Of a stretch of DNA of 64,000 nt, positions 9,810 to 21,860 are shown in pieces. This DNA is from Protonemura montana (taxonomy: Eukaryota; Arthropoda; Insecta; Plecoptera; Nemouridae): NCBI GenBank assembly GCA_947568835.1, contig OX387610.1, positions 10,955,001-11,019,000 on the forward strand. The letters run 5' to 3'. The position numbers were made by a program, and so were the translations under genes. Each line of letters begins with the position of its first letter. Position 1 is the first letter of the stretch. The notes under the pieces are model-generated. The model saw only the letters and a program-made list of their open reading frames with translations, did not search any database and was not told where the DNA came from.

Positions 9810-12800
9810 CTGTTGGGAGACGCCGACGGTGTGACGGAGATGCCCGCCACCGTCGCTGGACAGGCCGGCGGGCATTACCATCAGTTCTATGTCTGGCGGG
9901 TCGATGCCTGCCTCGGAGTGTGATGAGTGGGCAAGACCCAGTGCCTCACAGCCGGGGAACGTCCAGGGACCTGGTACGACGAAGTGAATTAGGGGCAGTT
10001 GTCGAAGGATTTTTGCCACTGACTTCTAATTTTTATAGCAGAGCTCATCATTTAAAAGTGTTGAAAGTCGGGTATCACCATTTTTATAATCCCTAGTTTT
10101 ATAATTCCTATTGCCATAGAGACCTCCAATCATATGCAGAGTAATTCCTATGTTTCTGTGTGTTTGAAGCCCAAGTTAGAAATTAAGAATTTAGTAAAAC
10201 AGGGGTTTTAGGATGATAGTTAAAAGGTGACAACTTTAACAGTGAATTCACAAGTCCATGCTGCCCATTTTCCAAGTGTGCCTCGATAGCAACTTGGCAT
10301 GCATGATTTAAATGAGCTATTGTAAGAAACAGGCTAAACTATTTTAGATAGAGACAGGCTTGAATTTTAACTCAATTCGCTAATGAAACTTATTTAGTAA
10401 GGAGTGGTTCATAGACACGTATTGATGTCCCAAAAAGCAATTCAGATTTTTTACAAAGGAAACCACTGATTATGCTAACATCAAAACACATTAAACTGAA
10501 GAATAGAAAGGTATAAAAAGAAAGTAAAGATGCCAAATGACTGGAAAATTAAATGTGAAAAAGGAAAGATGGAACAAAAATCTCCTATGATCTGTACCAC
10601 AGATGATTCACATGCACAAAGCAGCAGCCGAAATGTAGTACCGTTGAGCGTGCAGGTTGGGGTAGAGAGAGACCGTTAATGTGAAAGTTCCTGCGCAAAA
10701 TATGACCGCCAAATGATTACATTACCGCAAAAAATAGAGGAAAATTCTTTCTTCTCCCTAAGTTCATCAAATTATGAATAAATATAAGCTAAAAGCAAGA
10801 AAGCAACGAAGAGGTCCGCGTTGCTACGTTACCTGTGCCGTTGAGGTAGTATGCTGCCATTGAGTGCCATTCCAGCATCACAGAGAGGTTAAAGTTTAGC
10901 GGATGTTTTAGCAACACTAAGTCCAGCCCGGTGGTTACGTGGTCCTGGAGATTTTCTCCCACCGGCAATTCTTTCTTGACAGAGATCTGTGGAAGCAGAG
11001 TCAGGGTCAGTGATATTGTCAGGGGCTAACGCTAGGTTGACAATACGCTTGTCGGCGTTTATATTGGCTTGATCATCGAGAGCCGAGGGGGTGACGGTTT
11101 AGAAGTAGAAAGTCCAAGTCAAGAAAAACTATTTAGACCTATAACATCAAACAACTAAGCAGCGATAGTGGGAAAAGTATACAAAATTGACAGAAAGGCT
11201 GTGGGAATCACCGACCCTAAGATGAATTTGGGGAAAAGAAACAAAGGCTAGGTAGACTAAAGAAGTGTTCATAAGGAGTGTAATTTATCAGAGATTTTTA
11301 CCAGTGTGTGTCTTCAATAAAGAGTACTCCACTGGCACATAATATTCGTGCATCTACGGCCCACCACTAAGATCCCAACAACTGACGTTGTACCTGTCAG
11401 TCACAAGATTTAGACCCAAGTTATAGGGCACGGTGCAAGCATGGATGTGTACAGCTGGGTTGGCATCTTCAATGGGAGCCAGGGACATGTGTGCCAAGGT
11501 ATAGGGCACGGTGCAAGCATGGATGTGTACAGCTGGGTTGGCATCTTCAATGGGAGCCAGGGACATGTGTGCCAAGGTATAGGGCATGGTGCAAGCATGG
11601 ATGTGTACAGCTGGGTTGGCATCTTCAATGGGAGCCAGGGACATGTGTGCCAAGGTATAGGGCACGGTGCAAGCATGTATGTGTACAGCTGGGTTGGCAT
11701 CTTCAAAGGGAGCCAGGGACATGTGTGTCAAGGTATAGGGCATGGTGCAAGCATGGATGTGTACAGCTGGGTTGGCATCTTCAATGGGAGCCAGGGACAT
11801 GTGTGCCAAGGTATAGGGCATGGTGCAAGCATGGATGTGTACAGCTGGGTTGGCATCTTCAATGGGAGCCAGGGACATGTGTGCCAAGGTATAGAGCATG
11901 GTGCAAGCATGAATGTGTACAGCTGGGTTGGCATCTTCAATGGGAGCCAGGGACATGTGTGCCAAGCGATAGGGCATGGTGCAAGCATGGATGTGTACAG
12001 CTGGGTTGGCATCTTCAATGGGAGCCAGGGACATGTGTGCCAAGGTATAGGGCATGGTGCAAGCATGGATGTGTACAGCTGGGTTGGCATCTTCAATGGG
12101 AGCCAGGGACATGTGTGCCAATGTATAGGGCAATGGCGCAAGCATGGATGTGTGCAGCTGGGTTGCCATCTTTAAAGGGAGCCAGGGAAATGTGCGATAT
12201 GTGTGTATAGGGCATGGTGCAAGCATAGATGTGTACAGATGGGTTGACATCTTCAATTGGAGCCAAAGTAAAGGAAATGCCAAAAAAAGCTATATATTAA
12301 CTGTTCACCACGCTTGCCAACCTACCCCCAGCCTTTGGAGATGGTTTCGTGGTCCGATCCCGGAACGCATGAGGATTGCAGGCGTACCGATGACGCCTGC
12401 TGACAGAACGATCGACTTCCGAGCGCGTACACGCAATCGGTGGCCCAGGCGGCGGATGATGACGCTTTCGGCTTCGAGGTGCTTTCGGAACAATACCTGT
12501 TTGACAACACAAGCGCAAGATGAACGAACCACTCTGAGGCAACGAAAAATTTGTGAAAAGGAATGTAACGAACCAAGGCTGGAAAAATCTGGTAACGATT
12601 GATGCAGAGAAACATAAAAAAATGCCCCTGCATAGAGGTAACTACAAAGCCGAAACAAAATACAACTATCTGAAGTTATGGCAACCAGCTTGTTAGCCTT
12701 GGAAGTTAATTTCCTACTTTTCTTCGACCCATTACATGTAACAGTATTTCTCTTCACCCACCAATGAATGTTTTATGCCTAATTTTCTTTGTCCACACAA

Positions 12801-15800
12801 AAAGTAAGCTCAAGACTAGAGCCAAATATCAGCATCAATTTTGCTGTCCTGGCAGCTAGAGATTTGAGTAGTATTTACATAATTAGAAAATGTCTTGCCA
12901 ATTACAACTTTTCATAGCTGAAACGAGATATAAAACTTTTTTTTTTGTTTCCTAGATATTTGGAGTCTAGAGAGTATTTTAAAACTTTCAATGTTTGCAG
13001 AAAGTTACAACGCTTAGAAGATTCCTTTCAGAATCGGTTGATTTCACCGATGTTTTGGTGAACTCTGCACAAAATCAAGGCGATCAGTTTCTCTACGGTA
13101 GTTTGGTTTCCCGTCTCTCACCTTGTCCACTGTGGCGCGAGTCAGCAGTCGCAGGTTCGGCAGGTAACGCTCTGTAAGCTGCTTGATGATGGCGGCGACC
13201 GTAAACCGAGAACCCTCAAACGTGTTCACCTGGCGACAGAAAACACGACGTGACGACGTCAGCGTCTTCCGATAGCGAAGGATGCTTTTATTAAAAGATG
13301 CTTTTATTGGTAGCGTCGGTTTAATTTTGGAATATTGATTTAATTTCTTTATTGTAATTATCTATAATATGCAAAGATTTAAGATAACATGAAAAATATA
13401 CATAAATATCATTGGTAATGTATACATAGCATAACATCACATAATAAAATGTAAATAATTTAACTTGTTTGCTTGGAAAAAATCGACACCACGCCTAGTC
13501 ATAAATGAGTGTTCATTAGTCACAAAAAAATGGTTTGAAATTACAAGATTATTGAATTTTGTCTTTAATTTTTAGTTTAAAATTATACAACTTGCAGGTA
13601 ATATTTTACAACTTCAAACCTGTCTGATTTGCCTGACAGAATGGTTTGGCGTGTTGGAAACACTGGTTCTCATGAGATCACCGAAGTTAAGCAACACTGC
13701 GCTGAGTTAGGTATTGGATGGGTGACCATCATACACATGACCAGTTCTGTTCGGAATAGAGACTGGAGGGATAAAAGTTAGTACAGCAACTTCATTCGCC
13801 TCGCTAATCAACCTCTCGACAGCATGGATTTGTGGAGGAATCCTGTTGTTCGTGTTGTACCGTCTTTGGGAAGGGACGTTAAGCCGGTGGTCCCCTTGAT
13901 GCTGTTCGACAGTAGTAGGCTACGTGCCGGCACCGGGTTTCCCATCCTCCCTTCTAGGCTAGGTTAGGTTCATCATCATCCTCTCATTAACCGACGCCAT
14001 TAGACCAGTGCCACATGGCCAGTTGTCAAAACAGGGCGTCGTTAAACACCACAAATCAATCACTGCTTTGCATGGATTTTATTTAAGACAAACTCACTAT
14101 TCCCATAACAATGATGGATGATTTGTGTTGTGATAACAGGTGCTGTGGCACTGGTCTAGTGGAATCGGTGAATGAATGATGACCGTAGCCTAGAAGGAGG
14201 CTGAGGGTCCGATTGCATCGGTAAATGAGCCAATAAGCTTAACGTCCCTTCCAAAGGATGGTACAGCGCGAACAACATGATTCCTCCACAAATTCGAGAG
14301 GTTGATAAGCAAGGAGAATCTAGTTGCTATACTTCCACCCCTTGAACCTCTCTCCCGAACTCGATCTTGTATATGATGGTCACCCAGCAAATACCTTATG
14401 ACCCAGGGCAGTGTACCTTAACTTCTGTAACCTAACGAGAACCAGTGTCTCTAACGCAAGTCATTAATCCCTACCATTTCAGTAATTGGGTTTTAACTAA
14501 AAATAAACCCTTGGGAGAACAGAAAATCTCTTGACATGCATGGAATGCGCCTTGAATTGACTACGACTGCAACGTTAACAGTACCTGCGTGGTCATGAAG
14601 CCGCTGTTGAGTCTTCCGTTGAGGTCACCTGTGTTGAATCCCAGCGCGTTGCCCGCGGCGACGACAGCCTTACCTAGCGGAGTCGTAAACTCGAGGTCGC
14701 TGACTGGCATCAAGCCACTGCGGCCGTGGTAGAGACCTGTCAGATGCGTTTAGAGGTTAAGTTTTGCAAGGTGTGGAGCATAATATTAACGTGCTAATCT
14801 CGACAATTTGTGTGTTGTTCCAAATTAATTTTTTTTTTGCGTTTTTCACTAGGTTTTCTTGTGAATGTGTCAAAAAAGTGACACAAAAAAAAAAAAACAT
14901 GTTTGTTAATGTAGTTGCAGTTGAAATGGAAAATTTGGCAATGTAAATTTGATATTGGGAGTTATTTTCTGAAAAAAACCTGTGAAAATAATTTGAATAC
15001 TTATGTTTGTTGCCAAGATGAAACAAGAAATAGAATAACATATTGAATGACACTCTAAAAATGTTAGTGTTCCTCTTCTCAATCAACTGGTTGATAGTTT
15101 ACCAAAACACAGTGCAGCTTAGTAAATCTTCAACACATTACTTAGAGTTTCCTGTCAAACTTACTGTCATTTCGATAAACCCCCAGGTGGTTCTCTGCAA
15201 TCCGGAAATAGTGTCTTGATTCTTCATTGTATCCCCATCCGGGATTTCCAGCCGCCGCCCACTTGTCAAAGTCATAGCGATGACCGCGGAGGTAGATCAA
15301 GTTGTTCAAAATACTAGTGCCACCAACAACTTGACCCATCGGCCACTTGCTTTGCTACGGTGATGGAAGCAAAATCACTGTACTACTACTAGTGTGTATC
15401 AAAATACCAATTTTTTGATCTAAAATAGCTCAATAGTTTAATTTAATCTAGAAGCTTAAATATTATTGGTAAAGTATTATTTATAAGCATTCATTTTTAT
15501 GTAAATAATTTATATTTTTGAAAGCTGGTTGATCAATGTTTTTCTTTGATCCTGTACAAATAAATATTTATTGCAACTTAATTTAAGTGTAACTTACTTT
15601 GTGATCAAGAGCCAGACAAGCATTTGTCTGAGGCACTGTTTTGTACTTCCAGTCATAATTGGAGTCGTGCAATAAAGGAGCGACGGCAGGAATGCTTAAC
15701 GGGAACGAAGTGTCTGGTCCAGTCTCGACTAGCAGCACGGTATCTTTTATGTTTTCGGCCAGCCGGAGTGCAACGATAGAACCGGCTGACCCTGCACCAA

Positions 15801-16045
15801 CTGAAGCAAATAAAATATCGAGTTGTCATCGAATTGATTATAATTAATACTTAATTTCAAGTAGCATGTCATGAGAATGTCACATGCTTTTAGGTTAAGT
15901 CCAACTCACCGACGATATAATCATACTCTTTTTCAATTTTATCGTATCCATCACAAGAATACTCATAAATATAATCCTTAACATTAAGAATATAAATTAA
16001 TATACTAAACATATACACCAATATCGAATAAAATATGTAAAGCAT
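9810..16045 (-). CDS. GMC-family FAD oxidoreductase (glucose dehydrogenase-like), C-terminal exons not found
   Basis: Eight exons, all with GT-AG borders and matching phases: 16045-15910, 15800-15598, 15354-15165, 14736-14585, 13229-13122, 12496-12326, 10986-10833, 9970-9810 (1275 nt, 425 aa). The N-terminus MLYIFYSILVYMFSILIYIL is a signal peptide or anchor. Family marks: the dinucleotide fold YDYIVVGAGSAGS (41-53) with acidic VETGP (70-74); GGTSILNNLIYLRG (124-137) and NPGWGY, the first GMC signature region; GVIGTPAILMRSGIG (297-311), the second; LPVGENLQDH (327-336); and PDIELMVMPAG (about 397-407). Insect relatives are about 600 aa, so about 150-180 residues with the active-site His pair are missing. 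They were not seen between 9810 and the left edge, although exon 8 ends at a good donor (CAG|GTAGGG). No frame breaks. Substrate is unknown; relatives oxidise sugars or alcohols, often outside the cell. Confidence 0.92.
9971..10832 (-). other. GMC gene intron 7
   Basis: 862 bp between the exons ending at 10833 and starting at 9970. AT-rich; no repeats or coding seen. Confidence 0.6.
11412..12262 (+). repeat. 78-bp minisatellite (about 10-11 units) in GMC intron 6
   Basis: Unit marks AGCATGGATGTGTACAGCTG and GGGAGCCAGGGACATGTGTG recur every 78 bp from about 11423. Units are nearly identical, with divergence growing to the right (12130-12262). Because 78 = 26 codons, several frames on both strands stay open (up to 309 codons on the - strand). 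These are treated as repeat artefacts. The same unit forms an inverted array at 45206-46315. Confidence 0.95.
13641..14046 (+). mobile_element. 5S rRNA-headed SINE, near full length
   Basis: Shows the complete order: GGTTTGGCGTGTTGGAAACA, GATCACCGAAGTTAAGCAAC, GGATGGGTGACC, GTGGAGGAATCCTGTTGTTC, the GTGCCGGCACCGGGTTTCCC block, GGCTAGGTTAGGTTCATC, and a TTGTCAAAACAGGGCGTCG end. A good reference copy for the family. In GMC intron 4. Confidence 0.92.
14138..14457 (-). mobile_element. 5S rRNA-headed SINE, inverted neighbour
   Basis: Reverse-orientation copy 92 bp from the one at 13641. The 5S head is at 14370-14457; the body has lost the GTGCCGGCACC block. Together they form an inverted SINE pair in GMC intron 4. 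Confidence 0.85.
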
Positions 16046-16260
16046 TCTGTCATTTCAAACCAAACCCGGCTAGGCGGCCATGATAGCAGCTGACTGCATT
16101 ACCGACGGCGCGAAAGTTTCAAACAGTTGTGCGAATCTCCACCGCACGGCGTTACAAGTATTTCATTGCGCTTTTCCAGACGATTTCCGTTAAAATGGCC
16201 ACCGTCAGGCAGTGCTCTTAGTCTTGGCGGGCGTCCGTGCTAGCGTACGCGAGTAGTAGA
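16046..16260 (-). promoter_or_regulatory. probable 5' UTR and promoter of the GMC gene
   Basis: GC- and CpG-richer than its surroundings (GACGGCGCG, GCACGGCG, GGCGGGCGTCCG, GCGTACGCG), directly upstream of the ATG at 16045 on the - strand. No TATA box could be assigned on that strand. Confidence 0.35.
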
Positions 16261-18415
16261 TCTTAGCAGATCAATTAGCACGTTTCATTAGACACTTCAA
16301 ACTAGTTACTCTCAGTGACACATTAGAATCGCCATCTCACTTAGAACCCGTTCGTTTGTCTCAAGATTTTCACGCTATTTTCCCGGCTTCTGTGCTCCTT
16401 TCGACAACAGGATCACGGCGAGGTGGCCGCGCCGCTGTCAACAACCGATCAACCACACCGTGTTTTTACAGATAACTCACACGCGAACCATTAATCTTCA
16501 ATGCTCAAACTATGAATAGAACCTGTTGACTGCTTAGCTACACTTGTTGGGGGCTGAGTTATTTTTCTTCTTACTTCGTACTAAACGTGAGTAGGTACAT
16601 CTGAATTAAACAATTAATTTTAGTTTATTACTCCTATGCTAATCTATTTAATAGAGCTATCAAAAATGTGTTAATATAAACATTTTTTTTTACTGTATGC
16701 TTGCTTGATGGTTGTCCCTAGAGCAATTTGATTTTCAAGTTTGCAGCATCGGGATTTCATTGGCCGTTGCCATGGTGATTTCTTGGTTACCATGGTAACC
16801 GTTGCATGGTATATAATAAACATCGATCCCCTGGCAGGTTCGTGCTCTTGCAGATGTTTGAGGAGTAGTGACAGAGAGGGGGATCATTATGACTGAGAAA
16901 TGATAAAGTGTGCTGTTTTTTTGTAGTAATCTCAAAGCTTTTACGAAGTTTTCAGTGCACTATGAGCTGTAATCAAAATAAAAAAACTGCTGCCAATCAT
17001 TTTATGAAACACGATCTTACGTTATTGAAGTTTTCCGATAAACTCGGTAGAAAAGCTTTATCCTGAAAGGAGATATCGCCGACCTTTACCAACGATGAAC
17101 CTTTTAATTTTTTTATCATCTCCCAATTTCCGATATCGATTTCCAATTTCCAATTCTCGACCAGCTAGGAAAATGATTCGATTTGCGGACAGATGTTCAG
17201 AGACTACGACAAATACGTTCCAAGAGCCAGTTGTAGTTTACACAAAACAAAATTATCTTCATACAAATAAAAGAGAGATAGGACTCACATTTAAACTTAC
17301 AATTGAATTCGTTTTATCGATTTCATCTCGACGATTCCGTCCAATCAGTCATCGAATTCCATGGCGGTCATCCGCTCAACTATATTATACCAATATGCCA
17401 AAGTCGAGATGGCCGTGAACTTAACAATTCACGCAAAGCAGCGGACACTCGCCTTCGCCTCTGGACTCGAGTTGCAGTGAAAGTTGCGCTGTACACAAGC
17501 GCACCATTTTATAAATTTTTTCCTTTATTTTTATTTTTATTTTTATTTTGGGAGGCTGCATACCCAAGCTCTCCTCATTATTTTTTCGGTTCGCCAAAAA
17601 CGGCTTTAATTTCCTAGTACACATGCAATGGAAACAACTTCTGCGGATTGCAACCTAACAATGCGCCTAAATTTAGAAAAAAATTGCGGCATTGTTTCTA
17701 AACCTTGGCTGGCTAGCAAACTTGCCGACCGATTTCGCCGAAAAATTAAGAGGATCTAAGTTGAAAACACGAAAAAGTAACCTGAAAATTTCATCAAAAT
17801 CTGAGCAGCCACTAGGCCAATAGATAGCAAAAAAAAAAAATCGAATTTTCATATAGACAAGTGCCTTTTTTAGAGGTGTTAAAATAAATGATTCGCTACG
17901 CTCAGAAGAAATTTCACATTCTTCCTTTTATTTTTATAGGCAGTTAAGAAATACGCCAATATTGAGGCGTCTTTTCTGCGAACGCATAACTCATCAATGA
18001 AGTAGTTTAAAACAACATCTGCAAGACCATAAATCAGAATCAGCCGAGTGTCTCAAGTGCCATCAAGACGTGGTTGTACCAAGTCAGATAAACTCCTTCC
18101 CCTCCACCTAACCCTTTTAAAGATTGATTTGGAAGCGCGTCATCTTTGCTAATTAGTCCAATTAGTAGTGTTGTCTTGCCCCCCCCCCCCTCCCCACCCC
18201 GCTACCAACAATCAAGCTAGAACCAACAAGTTATTCAGCAAGTTTTGATGCGAAAAGGTCAAAGTGTATAAGCACAACGCTGTGTGAAATGCTAAAATTT
18301 CAATGTAACCATCTTGGTTTATTTCCAGGTTATGATCACGGCATTTTAAAAGCAAAATGTTAGAAATGTTAGCTAAATTGGCACCGGATATACCCCCCGG
18401 CTCCTTGCCAGGTAA
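16261..18415. other. intergenic region right of the GMC gene
   Basis: No supported gene. It contains the X-box above, a diverged dispersed segment at 17700-17830 (CATCAAAATCTGAGCAGCC, related to 3180 and 37680), an imperfect TTTTTA run at about 17518-17550 and a C-run at 18180-18190. Confidence 0.5.
16786..16799. promoter_or_regulatory. RFX X-box (palindromic)
   Basis: GTTACCATGGTAAC fits the RFX consensus GTHNYYATRRNAAC at every position and is fully palindromic. A related half-site, GTTGCCATGG, lies at 16766, and a TATA-like TATATAATAA follows at about 16811. It is 741 bp upstream of the GMC start codon. Confidence 0.5.
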
Positions 18416-18417
18416 GG

Positions 18418-19560
18418 ATAGCTTCATCATCAGCCTGTCAATCGCCGATAGCTCATAGAACAGTGTGTCATAGAGACAAGACTAAGCGGTGACCGGTCCT
18501 TGGTGCTGTTGGACAGGAGCAGCCAACACAGTGTGTCAAAGGGACAAGGCTAAGCGGTGGCCGGTCCTTGGTGCTGTTGGACAGGAGCAGCCAACATAGT
18601 GTGTCAAAGGGACAAGGCTAAGCGGTGGCCGGTCCTTGGTGCTGTTGGACAGGAGCAGCCAACACAGTGTGTCAAAGTGACAAGGCTAAGCGGTGGCCGG
18701 TCCTTGGTGCTGTTGGACGGGAGCAGCCAACATAGTGTGTGAAAGGGATATGGCTAAGCGGTGGCCGGTCCTTGGTGCTGTTGGACAGGAGCAGCCAACA
18801 AAGTGTGTTAAAGGGACAAGGCTAAGCGGTGGCCGGTCCTTGGTGCTGTTGGACAGGAGCAGCCAACACAATGTGTCAAAGGGACAAGTCTAAGCGGTGG
18901 CCGGCCCTTGGTGCTTTTGGACAGGAGCAGCCAACAAAGTGTGTTAAAGGGACAAGGCTAAGCGGTGGCCGGTCCTTGGTGCTGTTGGACAGGAGCAGCC
19001 AACACAGTGTGTCAAAGGGACAAGGCTAAGCGGTGGTCGGTCCTTGGTGCTGTTGGACAGGAGCAGCCAACACAGTGTGTCAAAGGGACAAGTCTAAGCG
19101 GTGGCCGGCCCTTGGTGCTGTTGGACAGGAGCAGCCAACACAGTGTGTCAAAGTGACAAGGCTAAAGGGTGGCTGGTCCCTGGTGCTGCTGGACAGGAGC
19201 AGCTAACACAGTGTGTCAAAGGGACAAGGCTAAGAGGTGGCCGGTCCTTGGTGCTGTTGGACAGGAGCAGCCAACACAGTGTGTCAAAGTGACAAGGATA
19301 AGTGGTGGCCGGCCCTTGGTGCTATTGGACAGGAGCGGTGGCCGGTCCTTAGTGCTGTTGGACAGGAGCAGCCAACACAGTGTGTCAAAGGGACAAGGCT
19401 AAAGGGTGGCCGGTCCTTGGTGCTGTTTGACAGGAGCAGGCTGCGTCACGGCACCGGGCTATCTGCTTGTACAGGCTAGTTACGTCACTGTCTCTTCTCA
19501 TTTGCCAAAAAGCAATGATCCAGTACGTCGTCAAAACAGTGCGTCGTTAAAATTAACCAC
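18418..19560 (+). repeat. 68-bp minisatellite grown inside a 5S-SINE body
   Basis: About 14 units of 68 bp between about 18480 and 19440 (GGCTAAGCGGTGGCCGGTCC, CTTGGTGCTGTTGGACAGGA, GTGTGTCAAAGGGAC). The left flank matches the SINE tail (TTCATCATCAGCCTGTCAAT). The right flank runs GGAGCAGGCTGCG, GGCACCGGG and ends GTCAAAACAGTGCGTCGTTA, the SINE 3' end. One unit near 19330 is shortened. Confidence 0.93.
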
Positions 19561-21860
19561 TAATTGGATCCTTATTTATGCGTTCGTATAATTTTTCCAA
19601 TAATTATCTCCTCATGGTTGATGACTACATAGAAATAAGCAGTGAAGTAGTTTGTTATGTCGAGAAGTTTACCAACTTGTCTCTCCGCTTGTTGGATCAT
19701 GTTGCAATTAATTGAATGTCGTCACGTTGGTAACGTGTCTTTTATCGACTCTGCCAATTTGTGTCATCACGTTAAGGTTTATCACAAGTAACCAAGGGGA
19801 CTGTAAGTGCCGATTTTTCAGTGGTCTGTTAGGTGATTAACTGGCTGTTAACAGCATCTTCTGATTGGCTGTTGCCTGGCACAAATTAACGGACTGTTAA
19901 TTTATGAACGAAGCACTAAAAAACCCAACCCTATCTGTGTAAGCAAATCCATACAGAGGGCTGTGATTTTGTTTCTTCTCTCATTGGCTAGACAGTGGTT
20001 TGTTTAATTTAAATCGCTGTTAAAAAGACTTTTATGGGAGATTGTCACCAACGCTGATATTTAAACAAACAATTGTAAACCTAGAATAGCACACAACACA
20101 CGAGGAAAGAGAAAATAAGTAATTTTTGCTGTGTTTGCTTTGAAATAGAATATAAGAAATAAGAACGAAATATGGTTGGCATTACTTTGATCCCCTAATT
20201 GAGGATTAAAAGTTAAAAACCTTTCTTTTAGGTTCTTAAATACTAAACGACGATTTGGCAGAATAAAAATAGTAACGGCTGCAAAAATATATATATATAT
20301 GCATATATTTTATGTGACAGGTAAAAACCTACAGCAAATTCATAATTAAATATTTGCACTTTTTGTGTATTTATATATAAATCCGCGTTTAAATCTTTGC
20401 ACATGTTGGTTTATCGAGGAAAATTAGTTTTAACCGAAAACCTCCCGGAGTCCTCGATTTAGCAAGGCTTTAACGACGTTTTTTTTTAAATTGGACATGA
20501 AATGTATTTTTTAAACGTTAATTTATAGATAGCAATTACCAATTCAATTGCTTTCACCAATTGAAGTCAGAGCTTGTTCGATATTCCGCCTTTTTGCGAT
20601 GTTTTTTTTCCCAACCTATATATCTGTCGCCGACTTTCCGTTTATTGCCTTGTAACTGAAATCGAGCGCAAGAAAAAACAGAGCATTTGTTTGAATTTGA
20701 AAACAAGCGATCCAGAAGGCGTTGAGCAAAACTTGACAGTTAGGCGAAAACAAAACCTGTGATCGAGACTGATGTGTGCATTGACGGAAATTTGCAACGA
20801 GTTTTTGGTTTATTTTGATCGCCTTGCGTTGTTTATATCCTGTCTTTGGATTTTGTAACGCAACGCTGCATCACGGTATTCGTCTGCACGTGAACGCTTT
20901 GAAAAAACGAGTTCTGTGTTTTATCGAAGACATTTTCATGAGAATTATGTGATGGTTTGTATTTATGAAGAACTCGTTCTGTAGCGTGTTTTTTTTTCAC
21001 GAATCTATTTGCAGACCATCGAATATTGCGAGTGCTCACGTACAGGTGTTATAAAAGTTGCACCTGAAAGCATCTAAATCATGAAATCACTTGAATATTT
21101 AAGTACAAGATCTTTGATAGTGCCAGGAAATGATGGAAATTCCCAACAGAGCTTGGAACGGATTTTTTTGAAGACCATTTTTACTTCATATCTGTATTTT
21201 CTCGGAAAAAATGAAATGAAAAAGTTAAAAATATAAAATTTATGAGTTAAAAAAAAATCACTATCATTTGGTCCACTTTCAGTGGACAGAGTTTACTGTT
21301 TGATGGCAAAAATAGCGGTAATATCATCACGTGACATAAATTAACGTCATTTCCGTCATCATCATGGTCACATCCAATCAATATCCGGTTGGTTATTAAA
21401 CAGGGCTTTGCAAAACTAGACCTAAGCAACATTTGGTCAATATTTAAAATTTTAAAATATCTATTTACATAGGCTTTCTATATAAAAAAAAATGACTGTC
21501 AGATATGAGATGTCAACTTTTTTTAATCAGTATTCAGTTGTCAGAAGTCAGAAACAGAAAGTTTCTTGGATCCTCGTCACCAAAACTTATCTCTTGCTAC
21601 CAAAGCACGCTTACAAAAACAAGAACCAGTGATTGGTGAAAGGACGGCGACGGCAGGGGAGGGGGGGGGGGGGGGGGGGGGTTGATCCCAGGGTGCTGCC
21701 TGGACCACGATCTGTTGATCATTTTGCCGTGGCCGAGCGTCGAACTGGAGTAACAGGCAATCAAACTTCAAAACTTCCACAAACTTAATTTAACTTCGCC
21801 TTCGCGTATGAAGCCAGGAGCAGGGGTTGGTTTTGAGTTCGTGGCATACCGCACACTTAA
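19561..21860. other. AT-rich stretch with one fold-back element
   Basis: No supported gene. It contains the fold-back element at 19795-19925, a short TATATATATA tract near 20290, and a 21-base G-run at 21661-21681. Confidence 0.5.
19795..19925. mobile_element. fold-back element with CACTGAAAAACC-type ends
   Basis: Ends AAGTGCCGATTTTTCAGTGG and GCACTAAAAAACCC are inverted versions of each other. The centre has TGATTGGCTGTTG (inverted CCAAT). Related copies lie at 50612-50748 and 55496-55637. Confidence 0.6.

Noticed and set aside
11354-12283. Reading frames of up to 309 codons over the 78-bp array
   Set aside because: Frames are open on both strands and in several phases because the unit is exactly 26 codons; they lie in a GMC intron and show no codon preference.
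12144-12602. 152-codon + strand frame at the right edge of the 78-bp array
   Set aside because: It is the antisense of GMC exon 6 (12326-12496) plus array sequence.
13641-13740. Functional 5S rRNA gene
   Set aside because: Only the internal part of 5S is kept, with many differences, and it is fused to a SINE body that recurs across the window.
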